Part shown: piece after piece, positions 21,359 through 32,640 of the stretch
How positions within the stretch are numbered: position 1 is the stretch's first letter
Layout: the number at the start of each line of letters is the position of its first letter
NCBI GenBank assembly: GCA_963675135.1
Contig: OY776126.1
Coordinates: 20,587,195 to 20,651,194, forward strand
DNA from: Galeopsis tetrahit
Taxonomy: Eukaryota; Streptophyta; Magnoliopsida; Lamiales; Lamiaceae
DNA: 64,000 nucleotides
Reading direction: 5' to 3'
The notes under the pieces: model-generated
Seen by the model: the letters and a program-made list of their open reading frames with translations, nothing else
What the model was told of the DNA's origin: nothing
Database searches by the model: none
Made by a program: the position numbers and the translations under genes

Positions 21359-22620
21359 GATGCAGGACAGTCACCTAAGACATGAAAATGATAAGGTAGA
21401 GAAAAATTTCTCTGCTCTTCATTGAACATCTTTTCTTTTTCATGCATTTTGAAAGTTACTCTTTTAGAATTAATTTGTCGATAAGGTTCATGATTCTCCA
21501 GCTATATCTGTTCCATATTTCGGTTATGCTAAATAGCTTGTGTTTTGGTTATATTTGGAAGTTTTTGTTTGAAATTGTATATAAAGTCCAATGGCCAATT
21601 TCATATGCAATTGTAATATCCAACCATAACGAAGGATTCTATCTACAGTATTTTCCATGTATAAAGTGTACCTGTATGTGAATTCTGTCTGATACTTGAA
21701 TTGGATTCACAATGATGCTTGTTTGAATTTCATAGAAATGGCTGACGTTTACTATCCTCAAAAGGAAAATGTATCAGATTGTTCAGACTATCAATACTTT
21801 TGTTTTTGTTTGAATTGCTTATTATCTGTGCTGAATTTTTCATGTCCTTTTCGTTCCAAGAGAAGTTAGCTCACAGGTTCTCTAGTTGTGAATGCGCCAT
21901 CAGAACTATCCTTTGTCGGCATACGTCATGGACACCTAATTATGTGTGCTGTTGAAGTTTATAAACATATATGAAGAGTTCAAACTTTAGTTACTTGGTA
22001 TGTTGGTTAATAACAATTTGCTTGAGAAATGTTGGTTAAATATGCAGCTTGGATGGAGTTTTGTTTGAGATATCGTTATTGGTTTGTATGTATTATGTAA
22101 GCAAGTAGAAGAATCGTATAATATCATATACTAATTACATGACAGATGACATTGTTGACAGAATGAGTGTTTCATGTTAGTACACCTCTGTTATAGAGAT
22201 GAGGCTTATTAAGTATCTCTCTTATTTGCTGTGTACTTGGGTGTTGATGTGGTCCCCTTGTTGGAGTATGACTTTCTTTAGCTAAACACGTTGATTAAAA
22301 TGCCAAGTATCTGAAAATTTCCGTTCTTTTGCAGAACACATGTTTGGAACGGACCAAGGCATGGTTAAAGGATAATTTATGTGAACGAGGAGTCTGCGTT
22401 TTTCTGAATGTTTTACAGTTACGATCCCCAGACTCCTGCAAAGTATCTTGTAGGTTTTTTTTTCTTTTTTTTTTTAAAATTTGTTGAAAGAATGTGTAAT
22501 TTTTATTTAGCTATGGTAATAGAGAATGCATCAGATGTAAATTGCCATGAATTCTACCAATTTTTGGTTTATAAGGATCTTTGTGATAGAGTTTTAGGTT
22601 TTTATGAGTTGACTAGTTAA
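21359..22620 (+). other. Probable spliced 3' untranslated region of the GTE gene
   Basis: After the TAA at 21356-21358 the exon-like stretch ends at AAG|GTAGAG near 21394. A T-rich stretch follows, ending with TTTGCAG near 22334 and a second exon-like block to about 22600. I infer a 3'-UTR intron of about 0.9 kb; there is no coding frame of note in it. Confidence 0.4.
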
Positions 22621-23640
22621 AAATGGGGTGTATTTTGCTGTATCACAAATTGAATGGTTATACATGCCAAGTAGAGTAGCGATTTGTCGTCTCGCGCGTT
22701 CTAATCTCTGCTGTCTCTCTCGTGCCTTTGATCTTCGTCATTACTTGTTTATCACTATAATGAAAATAAATCTACTTCTATAATACTAACTTTTACACTT
22801 TCATAGTAACTTTTACTTTTAAAATGAAAACCTTTTATACACTAAACAATTCCTAACATGCTTCTTTTTCCACAACGCCTGCCTTTTTAAATCATTACAT
22901 TTGATATAAGCTACGAGTACAATCTAGAAAATTTCCTTGCTTTAAAGGCCTTTTTTTTCCCTAGAATTTGTATGTCCTACGCAAAAGGTGAGTTTACATC
23001 GATAAGTTATGATTTTACAATTTGTCCTAAAATTAAATTTTAACCTACATAACTATCAAAACGAACACATCTATTTAAACACTTTTAGTACTTATGGTCA
23101 TGTTTAGTCTTTAGACAACAATAATAATTGGAGGGACTTATTAAGATCACATTCGAACATCTCTTGTTTTTCATATCCCATTTATCAAAATTTTGTCTGA
23201 AATATTACTAAAATTGAAAATTCCGTGGTTTAATTATTCTAGTACACCAAAAAAAAAAAAAAAAAAAAACTGTCTCCTGACTAAAATCTCTTTTCTACAT
23301 TTGTTTGTTGAGTAACTTGTTTTTTCTTTAAAAAAGTTTTGTGTGAGACGAATAAATCTACCGATCGTGCCATATACATTTGATAAAAATTGGTTAAATA
23401 AACCAAGTTTTTGTTTTTTCTTTATGACCTTCATGGCTCTTTAATTGTTGCAAGGGGTAAATTTGAAAATATACTATTTTTAATTTGATAATAACTCCCT
23501 GTTTTTTATGTTTTTAAAAAATACCACCTAAAATTATTTTACCCAAAATTTTGAGTGCACATCTCATCTGCGGGGCTTTTTAAAGAAAGAAAGAAAAAAA
23601 CAATAAAATAATAAGTAGAAAAGTTGGGCGCACAAACTGC
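22621..23640. other. Intergenic, no gene seen
   Basis: AT-rich sequence with an A-run of about 20 at 23249-23268. No domain-bearing frame is present. The last part precedes the MDH leader. Confidence 0.5.
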
Positions 23641-23767
23641 ACATTACGAAGGAGAGAATAGAGGGAGGTTTGAAGTTTCAATCCCAAATTATTGTAGTCT
23701 AGAAAAGAATTCAATTATCTCGTTTTATCTGAATTCAATTCCCAAACCAATCATCTAGATTGCCAAA

Positions 23768-26700
23768 ATGGCGTCGACAATGTTGAGATATGCTCTCCAG
23801 CGGTCCTCCAGGTCTGCTACGGCGTCGTCGAATTTGTTCACCCGCGGTTTCTCATCGGCGTCGGCACCGGAACGGAAGGTTGCCATTTTGGGGGCCGCAG
23901 GGGGGATCGGTCAGCCGCTATCTCTTCTGATGAAGTTGAATCCTCTTGTTTCCAGACTCGCGCTCTACGATATCGCCGCTACTCCCGGTGTTGCTGCCGA
24001 CGTCAGCCACATTAACACTAGATCTGAGGTGCTCTCATTTTCCTTCATCGGTGTATATATACATATATATGGACATTTTGGAGTATTTCTCTTTGTAATC
24101 TTGTTGTAATTAATTGATCGCTTATTGTGGTTGATTTATTTATGGTGTTTGATTATTTACTTGACTCAGTTTGGGGGCTTGGATCAGTGATCGTGATTTC
24201 CTATTTGTCTTGATTATGCATGTTCTATTGTTCTTCTGTATAAATTTCCGGAGCTTGTCATGCATAATTTTCAGCTGGTATGAAAAGGTTTTATAAGAAT
24301 TGAAAACCAAATCCAGGGAAAGTAAAAGTAATATTCTGTTGGTGGACGTGGAACAAGGAGAGGAAAAACTGTGTAGGGCCTGTAGGAATCCGATCTGAAG
24401 AATTAGGTCCTCCACTATTAGCATCACTGCCTTTTTCTACAATTCAATAGAATCAATACCTCCATTCCACCATTGACCTGCATTTATAATTGTGGGGATG
24501 TGAGGATAAGCACTATTCACTTCATCATCTAATTAATGATTATTATTTGGTGCCTAAATACCAAAGTTGATAGCTATATGAACTTTGATAATATGAGTTG
24601 TTTGAAATGGGAAAGGCTTGCATGCAGATGTAGATATTGAAAATTTGAAATCAATGTAGACAATAACCTGCTTCCATGAGAAATTGGTATAGGGTTCCTC
24701 TCTGATAAAAAAAAAGTGAATTGTAGTTACAAGTATGGGGTATAGGTTTACCGATGTTGGTTCATTTGCCCAATCAGTTCTTAGCTGCCTCACTTTATGC
24801 CCGCTCTCAATTCCATCAACACGCATTATAAGAGCTTATGAATTAACTCTACTTACAAACAATGATTGCGGACTGTGCATGTGAGTGTCAATCTGTATAA
24901 TGTGTTTGTGCTTCTCAACTTGTAACTGAAACCGAAGGATTGCTAATGTTTAGTTTCCGCTGATTGAAGTTGCATCTTAAATCCTCCGATCATTATGTCG
25001 TGAGAGTGCTTCCTTTTTTTACTGCATCTTCCACATTTATTTGATGTATATATCTGAAATTGCATATTTACTTGTATATGCACAGGTGAAGGGGTATGCT
25101 GGGGAAGATCAGCTAGGGCAGGCTTTGGAGGGTTCTGATTTAGTCATCATTCCAGCCGGTGTGCCAAGAAAGCCTGGCATGACCCGTGATGATCTCTTCG
25201 ATATTAATGCTGGCATCGTCAAGTCTCTTTGTGAGGCCATTGCGAAGTATTGCCCCAACGTAAAATACCTGCCATATGTTACACAGTTGTACATTTTCTA
25301 GTAATTATATTTGCTGTGACTTTCTTCTATAATCCAGTGCCTAATTAGGTTTGAATAATTGATGTGGTCTTTTATTTTAAAAAAATAGGCTCTTGTCAAC
25401 GTGATTAGCAACCCTGTAAATTCAACCGTACCAATTGCTGCCGAAGTCTTCAAGAGCAGGGGAGTATATGATGAGAGGAAGCTCTTTGGTGTGACCACTC
25501 TTGATGTGGTTAGGGCCAAAACATTCTATGCTAGCAAGGCTAAAGTTGATGTAGCTGGTATGACTATTTTTTACTTGCAGTGTGCAAGCTTACCTTTATG
25601 AATTTAAATCTCCTAAAATTACTCTTCGGCAGACGTTAAAGTACCAGTCATTGGTGGTCATGCTGGAGTTACCATTCTCCCATTATTTTCACAGGTACTA
25701 AGTTTGCAACGAGTTATTTTCTATCATTTTGCATGACAAGATTTTCACCAATGTAATCTACGCATTAGTTGTTGCACAATTCGCTTACACTACACATTTT
25801 ACCTACTCTCTTACTGTAGGCCACACCAAAAGCAAATCTGTCAGAAGAAGACATTAGGGCTCTGACAAAAAGGACACAGGATGGTGGGACTGAAGTTGTT
25901 GAAGCTAAGGCTGGAAAGGGTTCAGCTACACTGTCAATGGCGTAAGTGATGGACTCCTACTTTCTTTGCGTTATCTTTTCTGCTTTTCACACTCCCTGAT
26001 GCATAATGTCTCTCACGCTTCCTGATAGAGCTTTGAGTTGGGACTTTTCGGTGGATGTATCATGTTGAAAAATCATTATTGATGAGAGTGGCTTCAATGT
26101 TAGGCAAATTCTGATACAAATTATAAAAGGTCCTTTTTGTGAGTCTTTAAATTATTTGAATGGGAGTCATACTCTTGTCCGCTTACCTTATTTTGGTGTG
26201 TGTATACAAGTTCAAGGGTCTCTCTATGATGCAATTTTAAAGTGGAGCCTGTGCCTTTATAGGAATTCAGTGTTTTCTAAAGTGGTTAACGTCTGAAGAA
26301 AAGTTGAGCCATGATCATTCTGTTTACTATGGCTCTATCGTACAGCTTCTATGATATTGCAAAGTGGTACCTACATGTTTTCTCACATTCATAGTTTGAG
26401 AGTCTGACTTTTGACTTTTCTTATGTTCTGCATTTTTAATTCACAAGGACCAAATAGTACAGCTGAGTACTACTTAAGCGTAATGGTTTCTTGATCCTTT
26501 TGAGAGAGAAAAAAGAAGCAGTTACTTGGATTCCTCAGTAGCTACGACTACTTACAAGTTCTTTATTCATTTGAATCTTCTTGAAATTAAGTGAATGATT
26601 TATGAATGCGGTACTGAATATTGTCGCACTCTAAATCTGCCATTTCTTCTGCAGTTATGCAGGGGCCTTATTCGCTGATGCATGCTTGAAAGGACTCAAC

Positions 26701-27314
26701 GGGGTCCCAGACGTCGTTGAATGTTCATTTGTGCAATCCACTATCACCGAACTACCTTTCTTTGCATCCAACGTAAGTTAAATTTATTTAAGTGTTGGGA
26801 TATGTTCATGTGATGGCATAATAGTAATTCCGTTTAACAGGTGAGACTTGGGAAAAACGGTGTGGAAGAAGTCCTAGGTCTAGGTCCTCTGTCCGATTAT
26901 GAGAAACAAGGGCTCGAAGCTGTCAAGCCCGAGTTGAAAAGCTCAATGGAAAAGGGAGTCACATGGCATAACAAATCAAAATCAGACACCACGATTTTAT
27001 CTGTCTATGAACCTATGAAACCTACCTTTCGACCACTTTCTCCTCATCTTCCGGTTTACAAGCCACAACTGAGTTCAACGGTTTCAATCTTCAATAGAAT
27101 GACGGGGGTCATTTTAACCGTTTTCCCGTTGAGCTATTGTCTCCTTTGTCTGAAAGTAGGACCGATTTGCTTGACCTATGAGGATGCCTACCAGCTCTTC
27201 TATTATTCGTCGAAGCTTGGCCCGCTCTCCCTCGAGCTTACTGGGTTAGCCCTGGCTTACCATACGTATTTTGGGGTTCATCATTTGTTGCAGTTGTTTC
27301 GTGGAAAAGTATAA
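23768..27314 (+). CDS. Mitochondrial malate dehydrogenase fused in frame to succinate dehydrogenase subunit 3 (MDH-SDH3)
   Basis: Seven exons: 23768-24028, 25086-25259, 25389-25557, 25633-25694, 25820-25941, 26655-26772 and 26841-27314, giving 459 residues. Residues 1-30 are a Ser/Arg-rich mitochondrial presequence. Residues 36-346 are a full MDH: GAAGGIGQPLS (NAD site), VPRKPGMTRDD (substrate arginines), NPVNST, LDVVRA (catalytic Asp) and GGHAGVT (catalytic His). Where the sister gene stops, this one runs on through a linker (347-360) into MKPTFRPLSPHLPVYKPQ and two hydrophobic helices to residue 459, a near full-length plant SDH3. In the SDH3 part the ubiquinone-site Ser and Arg (SIFNR) and the haem-ligand His (LAYH) are present; the usual GVRH is GVHH. 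MDH makes oxaloacetate in the matrix and SDH3 anchors complex II. The SDH3 N-terminus faces the matrix in this family, so the fusion is topologically possible. Whether one fused protein or alternative transcripts are made cannot be seen here. Confidence 0.88.
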
Positions 27315-28920
27315 TGGATGCAGCAGATGATTCATTTGCAGGAGATGTTAGTATTAATAAATTGCTTGTAAGAAGTGATCGATTTTTTTGATAGAACTGA
27401 AGTAGGGTTTTGTCGATTTAGAACACTGGTTAAACAACAATAATCATCAGCTCAGTGCAGTGCAGATGAGGAACAACTTATAAATTGTTCTGGTTTTCAC
27501 CTTTCTTGTCAATTTATTTCTTCTTTCATTTTTATGTTATTCTTGTTTCTCTCTCTTTCCCCCTCTCACAATTCTTTGGTATATTCAATGTTGTTATTCG
27601 CATATATAGGAGTGCATAATTTCTATTTGTAAAACTAAACACAAAATTGGAGTAAAGAAGGAAGGATACACAAACAAACGTTTTTGTGGATTTTTAGATT
27701 TGTGCAAATCCACACCCTGGAACCAGCTCAACTATATCTCATTCATTCGGGTGACTTTCATTCCTCCAAAAAAAAATAAAAAATGAAGCTTCAAATTCTT
27801 GTCTTTTAAATAAATTAAAAAATATAATAATTTTTTGATAAATTTTTGTATGCAATTGGATGTATTGAATTTGAAGTGATTTTGACGTAATTCTAGTTGT
27901 CAAATTAAAATTTTGATCCACCAAATTAGAACCAACAAATTAAAATTGTGACTCAATTAAGTGCATACGAGTGTGTCTCGGATGTGGTGGAAGTTGGAAG
28001 CACCATTTGGATTGCAATTCTGTGGAGACTATGTAGCCAAGTAGCAGGGACGGAGCGACATATGCTCTACAGACCCTACTGACTTTTGAAATATCATAAT
28101 CATATATTCCAATATACAGTAGTTTTTTTTTGGATTGTTTAGGTTTCCTACTATCATTTGATATATTTATTGTTCAATTCATAAATTCATATATTTGTTA
28201 TGTCATACTCCATGAGCTCCGGCACGAAAATTAAGAAATATAATTAAATGTGAAAGGGAATAGTTACTAAAAAAATGATGAAAAACTTTCATTGGGACGA
28301 ACGAAAAATATAAGTTGAGTAGCTTTCACTGGAACGGAGGAAGTACTAATTAAAAAATAAGAACAAAGAAACTATAATGTGGAATGATTTTAGACTCTAT
28401 TTTTGTAAACCTATTTTTGTTGGATAGAGAAAAAAATGTTGGAATGGGTTTAAATGAGAACAACTTACATCACCTTTTCTTCCCCACTGCATATTCTAAT
28501 GTTCTATGATCCTTATTCCTTCACATCCACATTCTTTTCCTAAAGTAAAAAGTTCTGAAAAACCAAAAACAAATCTTTAGGTAGTTGTTTGGGAGATTTT
28601 TTAATTTCTCATTAGAGTTGGTCTGTATTTGACCCACTAAATAATCAAATTAGTAAATAGACAGAATTTATACTAATAATTTAATTTATATCTTTAAATG
28701 GACCCTCTGTCAAAAAATAAAAAAATAAACTGTAAATGGACCCTAAGATGTATTTTTTAACCCTTTTTCAAGGAGTCTTTGACTTCTTATAATTGAGGTG
28801 TGCTGCATAATTATGGCTCCAATTTAAACTTTTTTGTATTTTTATCAAATTTCAAAAACTATTTAATGTTATTAAAGAGAATGTATTATGTGAACTTTAT
28901 TAATCTATAAATAATTGTTA
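27315..28920. other. 3' untranslated region and intergenic sequence
   Basis: The first 150-300 bases are the probable 3' untranslated end of the MDH-SDH3 gene. Then follows AT-rich sequence. Around 28213-28336 there is a weak Stowaway-like remnant: the right end reads GGAACGGAGGAAGTA, but the left end is poorly preserved. No gene is seen. Confidence 0.45.
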
Positions 28921-29160
28921 TTCGAGTAGTGCAGAAGTTCGAATTCAAAACAAGTTCTTATCGAGTTGAGCTCGGCCTAATTACAATAATGAGCGAAAAG
29001 CGAGTTTGACTCAACTTGTAAATGAGCATACTTAGCCTATCGAATCGTTCCTAATGAAATTACAAGAAAAAACTTAGATATCGAGTCGAGCTCGAGTTGA
29101 ATCATGTAATTGACTCGTTTATCAATATAAACGAGTCGAAACAGGCTCTCAAACCTAATT
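28921..29160. repeat. GAGTCGAGCTCGAG-type degenerate repeat
   Basis: Several imperfect copies, some inverted, of GAGTTGAGCTCGGCC / GAGTCGAGCTCGAGTTGA / ACGAGTCGAAAC occur within 240 bp. This pattern is common in remnants of non-autonomous plant transposons. I could not define ends or a target duplication. Confidence 0.4.
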
Positions 29161-30203
29161 AAATGAGTAATGTTTTTATTTCAAAATATTTGATGTTTCG
29201 GAAAAAAAATATGAATAACAAATACTCCATCCGTTTAAATTCTTTATGCTCATTTATCATAAGTTTTAATGAATATTGATTAGTTTATGTATAAAGTAAA
29301 TAAATTTAGAATATGATGGGGTTATTGTGAATTTCATTTATAAATAAAATTGTTGTTTTTAAACAAAGTGAATGACAATTTAAATAAATAAGCATGATGG
29401 AAAGATGAATATAAAATAGTGTAAATAAAACGATTTAATAAAATAAATTAAGTATGATGAAATTAGATAACTAAAAAAAAGTGAAAAATAATAAAATTGA
29501 ATGGTTAGAGTATATCCATATCAAAATATCTCACATTAAGTAGTGTCCTTATTTTCTTAAAAAAAAAAAAAAGTAGTGTCCTTATTTCAAAATATTTCAT
29601 AATGACATATGTATCCTTCATTAATTTTTTTTTTTTTAATGATAGTTTCACTTTTATTTAAATTTCATATATCAATATTACATCATTTATTAGATTTACA
29701 ATTTTAAATTTTACTATAGAATTTCTAATATATTCTTATTTATTGAATATACAAACAATTTATATTATAGAGGAAATCTATTGTGAAATCGTCTCATGAA
29801 TTTAATTTCGTGAGACTGAGCTCCATGCCTCCATCTAACTTACTCAGTCTTTTTTTTTTCCTTACATTTAATTAGGAGTATTATTTATGTCTTTAATTTG
29901 ATCTAAGATTGTGGTAGACAATTGCAAAGGCGTTTGTGGTTGATGGATATTTCAAATTTGTAACGATCTGAATTTTTATTTTTGAACTTCATTGTACTCT
30001 TAAAAAGAGGTACGAATAAATTTTTATTTAAATATTATCACTTATAAAATAAAAGTTCACTCTCAATAAATGATAAGATTTTAATAGAAAAGGATAATAT
30101 TTTTATTAAAATTCACTATAACTTTTGTTCTCTTAAAACATTATCCCATTTTATTGGAATCTTTATCACTTTTGAATTATAATTTGGGGATGAAATTAAA
30201 TAA
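29161..30203. other. AT-rich intergenic, no gene seen
   Basis: A short direct repeat, AAGTAGTGTCCTTATTT, occurs twice around an A-run at about 29538-29588. Otherwise featureless. Confidence 0.5.
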
Positions 30204-30408
30204 GGTAAAGTCTAGTATGCACTCGAGTGCATGTTGTGCACCCTAGTCTATGTTGCACTTTTCAGTTTACTTACTAAAAATATTATTATACAATTTAATA
30301 ATTAAAAAGTGCAACACCCATTTATCAAAAAGTGTAAATCAATAACCTGAAAAGTGCAACATGGACTAGGGTGCACAACATGCACTCGAGTCCATAGCAT
30401 ACCAACCC
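30204..30408. mobile_element. Mutator-like MITE, copy B
   Basis: This 205-bp element begins GGTAAAGTCTAGTATGCACTC and ends CATACCAACCC, the same family as 2443-2661 in reverse orientation. It shares CTCGAGTGCATGTTGTGCACC at one end and GGTGCACAACATGCACTCGAG at the other. A perfect 9-bp duplication ATTAAATAA lies at 30195-30203 and 30409-30417. The interior differs by small indels. Confidence 0.82.
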
Positions 30409-30417
30409 ATTAAATAA

Positions 30418-31340
30418 ATCTTTATCATGAGCGGATAAGCTCATGGACTTACATATAACATGTTTATGAGACATTCCACATCTTAATTAGGATGATATCT
30501 AAACGAGACCTAATATGTTTGATACTAAAGATTAATTACACTAGATTAAGATGAATAGATGATATCTAAATTTTTTAGATTTTAAAATATAATCTAAACT
30601 ATCAAACAAGACCTAATAATAATAATTGTTTCAACGTAGTCTTATATCTTATATTAATATCAAGTTTCACTAAATTAAGAATATTTTAAACAATTTTCAC
30701 ACTTCTAATAATCAAAATTATATGTGTACCAGTTTCATCATAAATTTAATTTGCATTTTGGGTGTATTTTTTAACTGTATTGATTGGTCCATTAAATGAT
30801 CTTAATATAAAATAGACTATAATTTAAGACAAATGTAAAATATGACTATCTTAATGAGTAATTAATTAAGATAACGAAGGAAGAATATATTTGTCATTAT
30901 GCACTCATTTTATTTCATCAATAAATTATAAACATCACTTATTTGGATTGGATGGTGTATACGCGTAATTTTGATTTGTTCCAAATTATAGTATCTTCTA
31001 TATTAAGAATGTGTAGATTGTTTAAAATACACATATTTAATGTATAAAATATTTATGTATTCAATTAATAGAACATGAACTTTATAAGTAAAATTTAAAA
31101 TTTAAAACACAATAAATGATGATGTTATTTATATGAATTGTGTAAAACTGAGACAAAAAAAAAGTAATTAACGAAAAAATTATTTATCATCATGTACTCA
31201 TTTTTTTATTTTACCCAGAAATTCTGACACTATCACTTTGAAAAAACAACAATTTGATAACGTTCTCATGATAAATCATTTTCTTACACGAGAAATTTAT
31301 TGACGTTCTCATGATAAATCAATTTCTCCCTTGTGAAATT
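30418..31340. other. AT-rich intergenic, no gene seen
   Basis: No coding frame. Just before the LINE fragment a block of about 25 bp (GTTCTCATGATAAATCA...TTTCT) is duplicated at about 31262 and 31304. Confidence 0.45.
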
Positions 31341-32640
31341 GCTCTGGGCCTTTGGCTAAGCTGCTTATACCTCGATTTTTGGGATTGAGCGCCCTTTTGA
31401 AATCTCTTGATCAGTTTGTTTCCATTGGTGTTCACCTCCCTTCCTTGGAGGAGCACTTTCCTGGGTTCAATGAGTTTCTCGAACTGCTCGTTGGCTCTTT
31501 ACCTGCGCTGTCGTCTCCTATCTCGTTCGTGTCTGTCTTGATCGGACAAAGCTCCGCCCTCTTTTGAGATGCCCACCATGTCCGTTGGCTCCTCCTCCAT
31601 GAGCCCAGTCATTTTTCCTGAACACGTGCGCCCATGTAAGAAGGGGGATTACTTCACGATCTCGATCGATCATGTCACGTTACACGCTGGTGTGAACGAA
31701 TTCAAGGATGCCTTGATTGGTCGCTTAATCACCCCTCGTGGAAAAACCTCGATCCCGTATGCTGAGCTGTCGAAGAGGCTTGTCGAGTCTTGGTCCCTCC
31801 ATGAGAGCCTCTCTGTTGTGCCAATCGGAAAATGATTTGTTATTCTCAAATTTCGCATTTTGGAAGTACGCGACCGTATTTTTAGGAGACAATATTGGCA
31901 ACTGGGCCCAGGTTCCATTCGCTTTAAAAAATGGTCTCCCGGCTTCAATCCGAACCAGGCGCGCCGACCTCAACGACTCAAGTTTGGGTACGCCTCCTCG
32001 GCCTCCCGATTGAACTTTGGCAGTCCACAGTTCTCTCGACTGCGGCTTCGGCGGTTGACAAGCTCATCAAGATGGACGGTCACACAGCAGCTAAGGTCAT
32101 GGCTCAGCACACTAGAATTTTGATCGAGGTGGATATGAAACAACCTTTTTTGGAGCGCCTGGTCCTTGAATGTGAGGATAGTTCGGTGATGGTGGAGGTG
32201 TTATATGAGCAGCTTTCGGAATTCTGCAACCACTGTAAGGTAGTTGGACACGTGTCTGCTCGTTGCGCTATGGGACAGGCCCCGCCGCCTCCTCGCGACG
32301 ACTCCCGTGGTAGGACTCGGCACAGAAGACGGTCGAGGCCTTCTCCCCCAGACCTCCAGCCCCGAGCGCACCCACAGAACCCCTCCTCGGATATTGAGGC
32401 ATGTCCAGTCTCAGTGAACAACTCCTTCTCCAGTCTCAGCACGGATGAGCCCTCAGAGGATCCTGTGGCTGCAGCGGCCAACAATAGTCCGAACTTGGAG
32501 GCCACTACTAACGACGTTCCTTCCTCTACTCGGACAGGCCCGACTCGTTCCACGAAGAAACGTAGTAGCCCCAGGACGCCTGGGGTGATCCATCATCAAA
32601 TCCGGGGTAGGGCTATCAATGAATTCTAGACTAGAGCCTG
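31341..32640 (+). pseudogene. LINE ORF1 (DUF4283 + CCHC zinc knuckle), degenerate
   Basis: This GC-richer island encodes the nucleic-acid-binding ORF1 of a plant LINE in broken frames. The DUF4283 part is seen in 31569-31835 (ALIGRLITPRGKTSIPYAELSKRL...VVPIGK). It continues past a TGA in place of a Gly codon (RIFRRQYWQLGPGSIRFKKWSPGFNPN, about 31870-31960). After a frameshift it resumes in 31931-32629 (TQVWVRLLGLPIELWQ). The zinc knuckle is CNHCKVVGHVSARC (about 32228-32270), followed by a Ser/Pro/Arg-rich tail. No endonuclease or reverse transcriptase follows, so the element is truncated. The GC content stands out from its AT-rich surroundings. Confidence 0.78.

Noticed and set aside
21459..21681. 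79-residue frame downstream of the GTE stop
   Set aside because: It lies in the probable 3'-UTR intron and has no protein-like pattern.
32104..32553. 149-residue minus-strand frame
   Set aside because: It is antisense to the GC-rich LINE ORF1 relic and has no recognisable domain.
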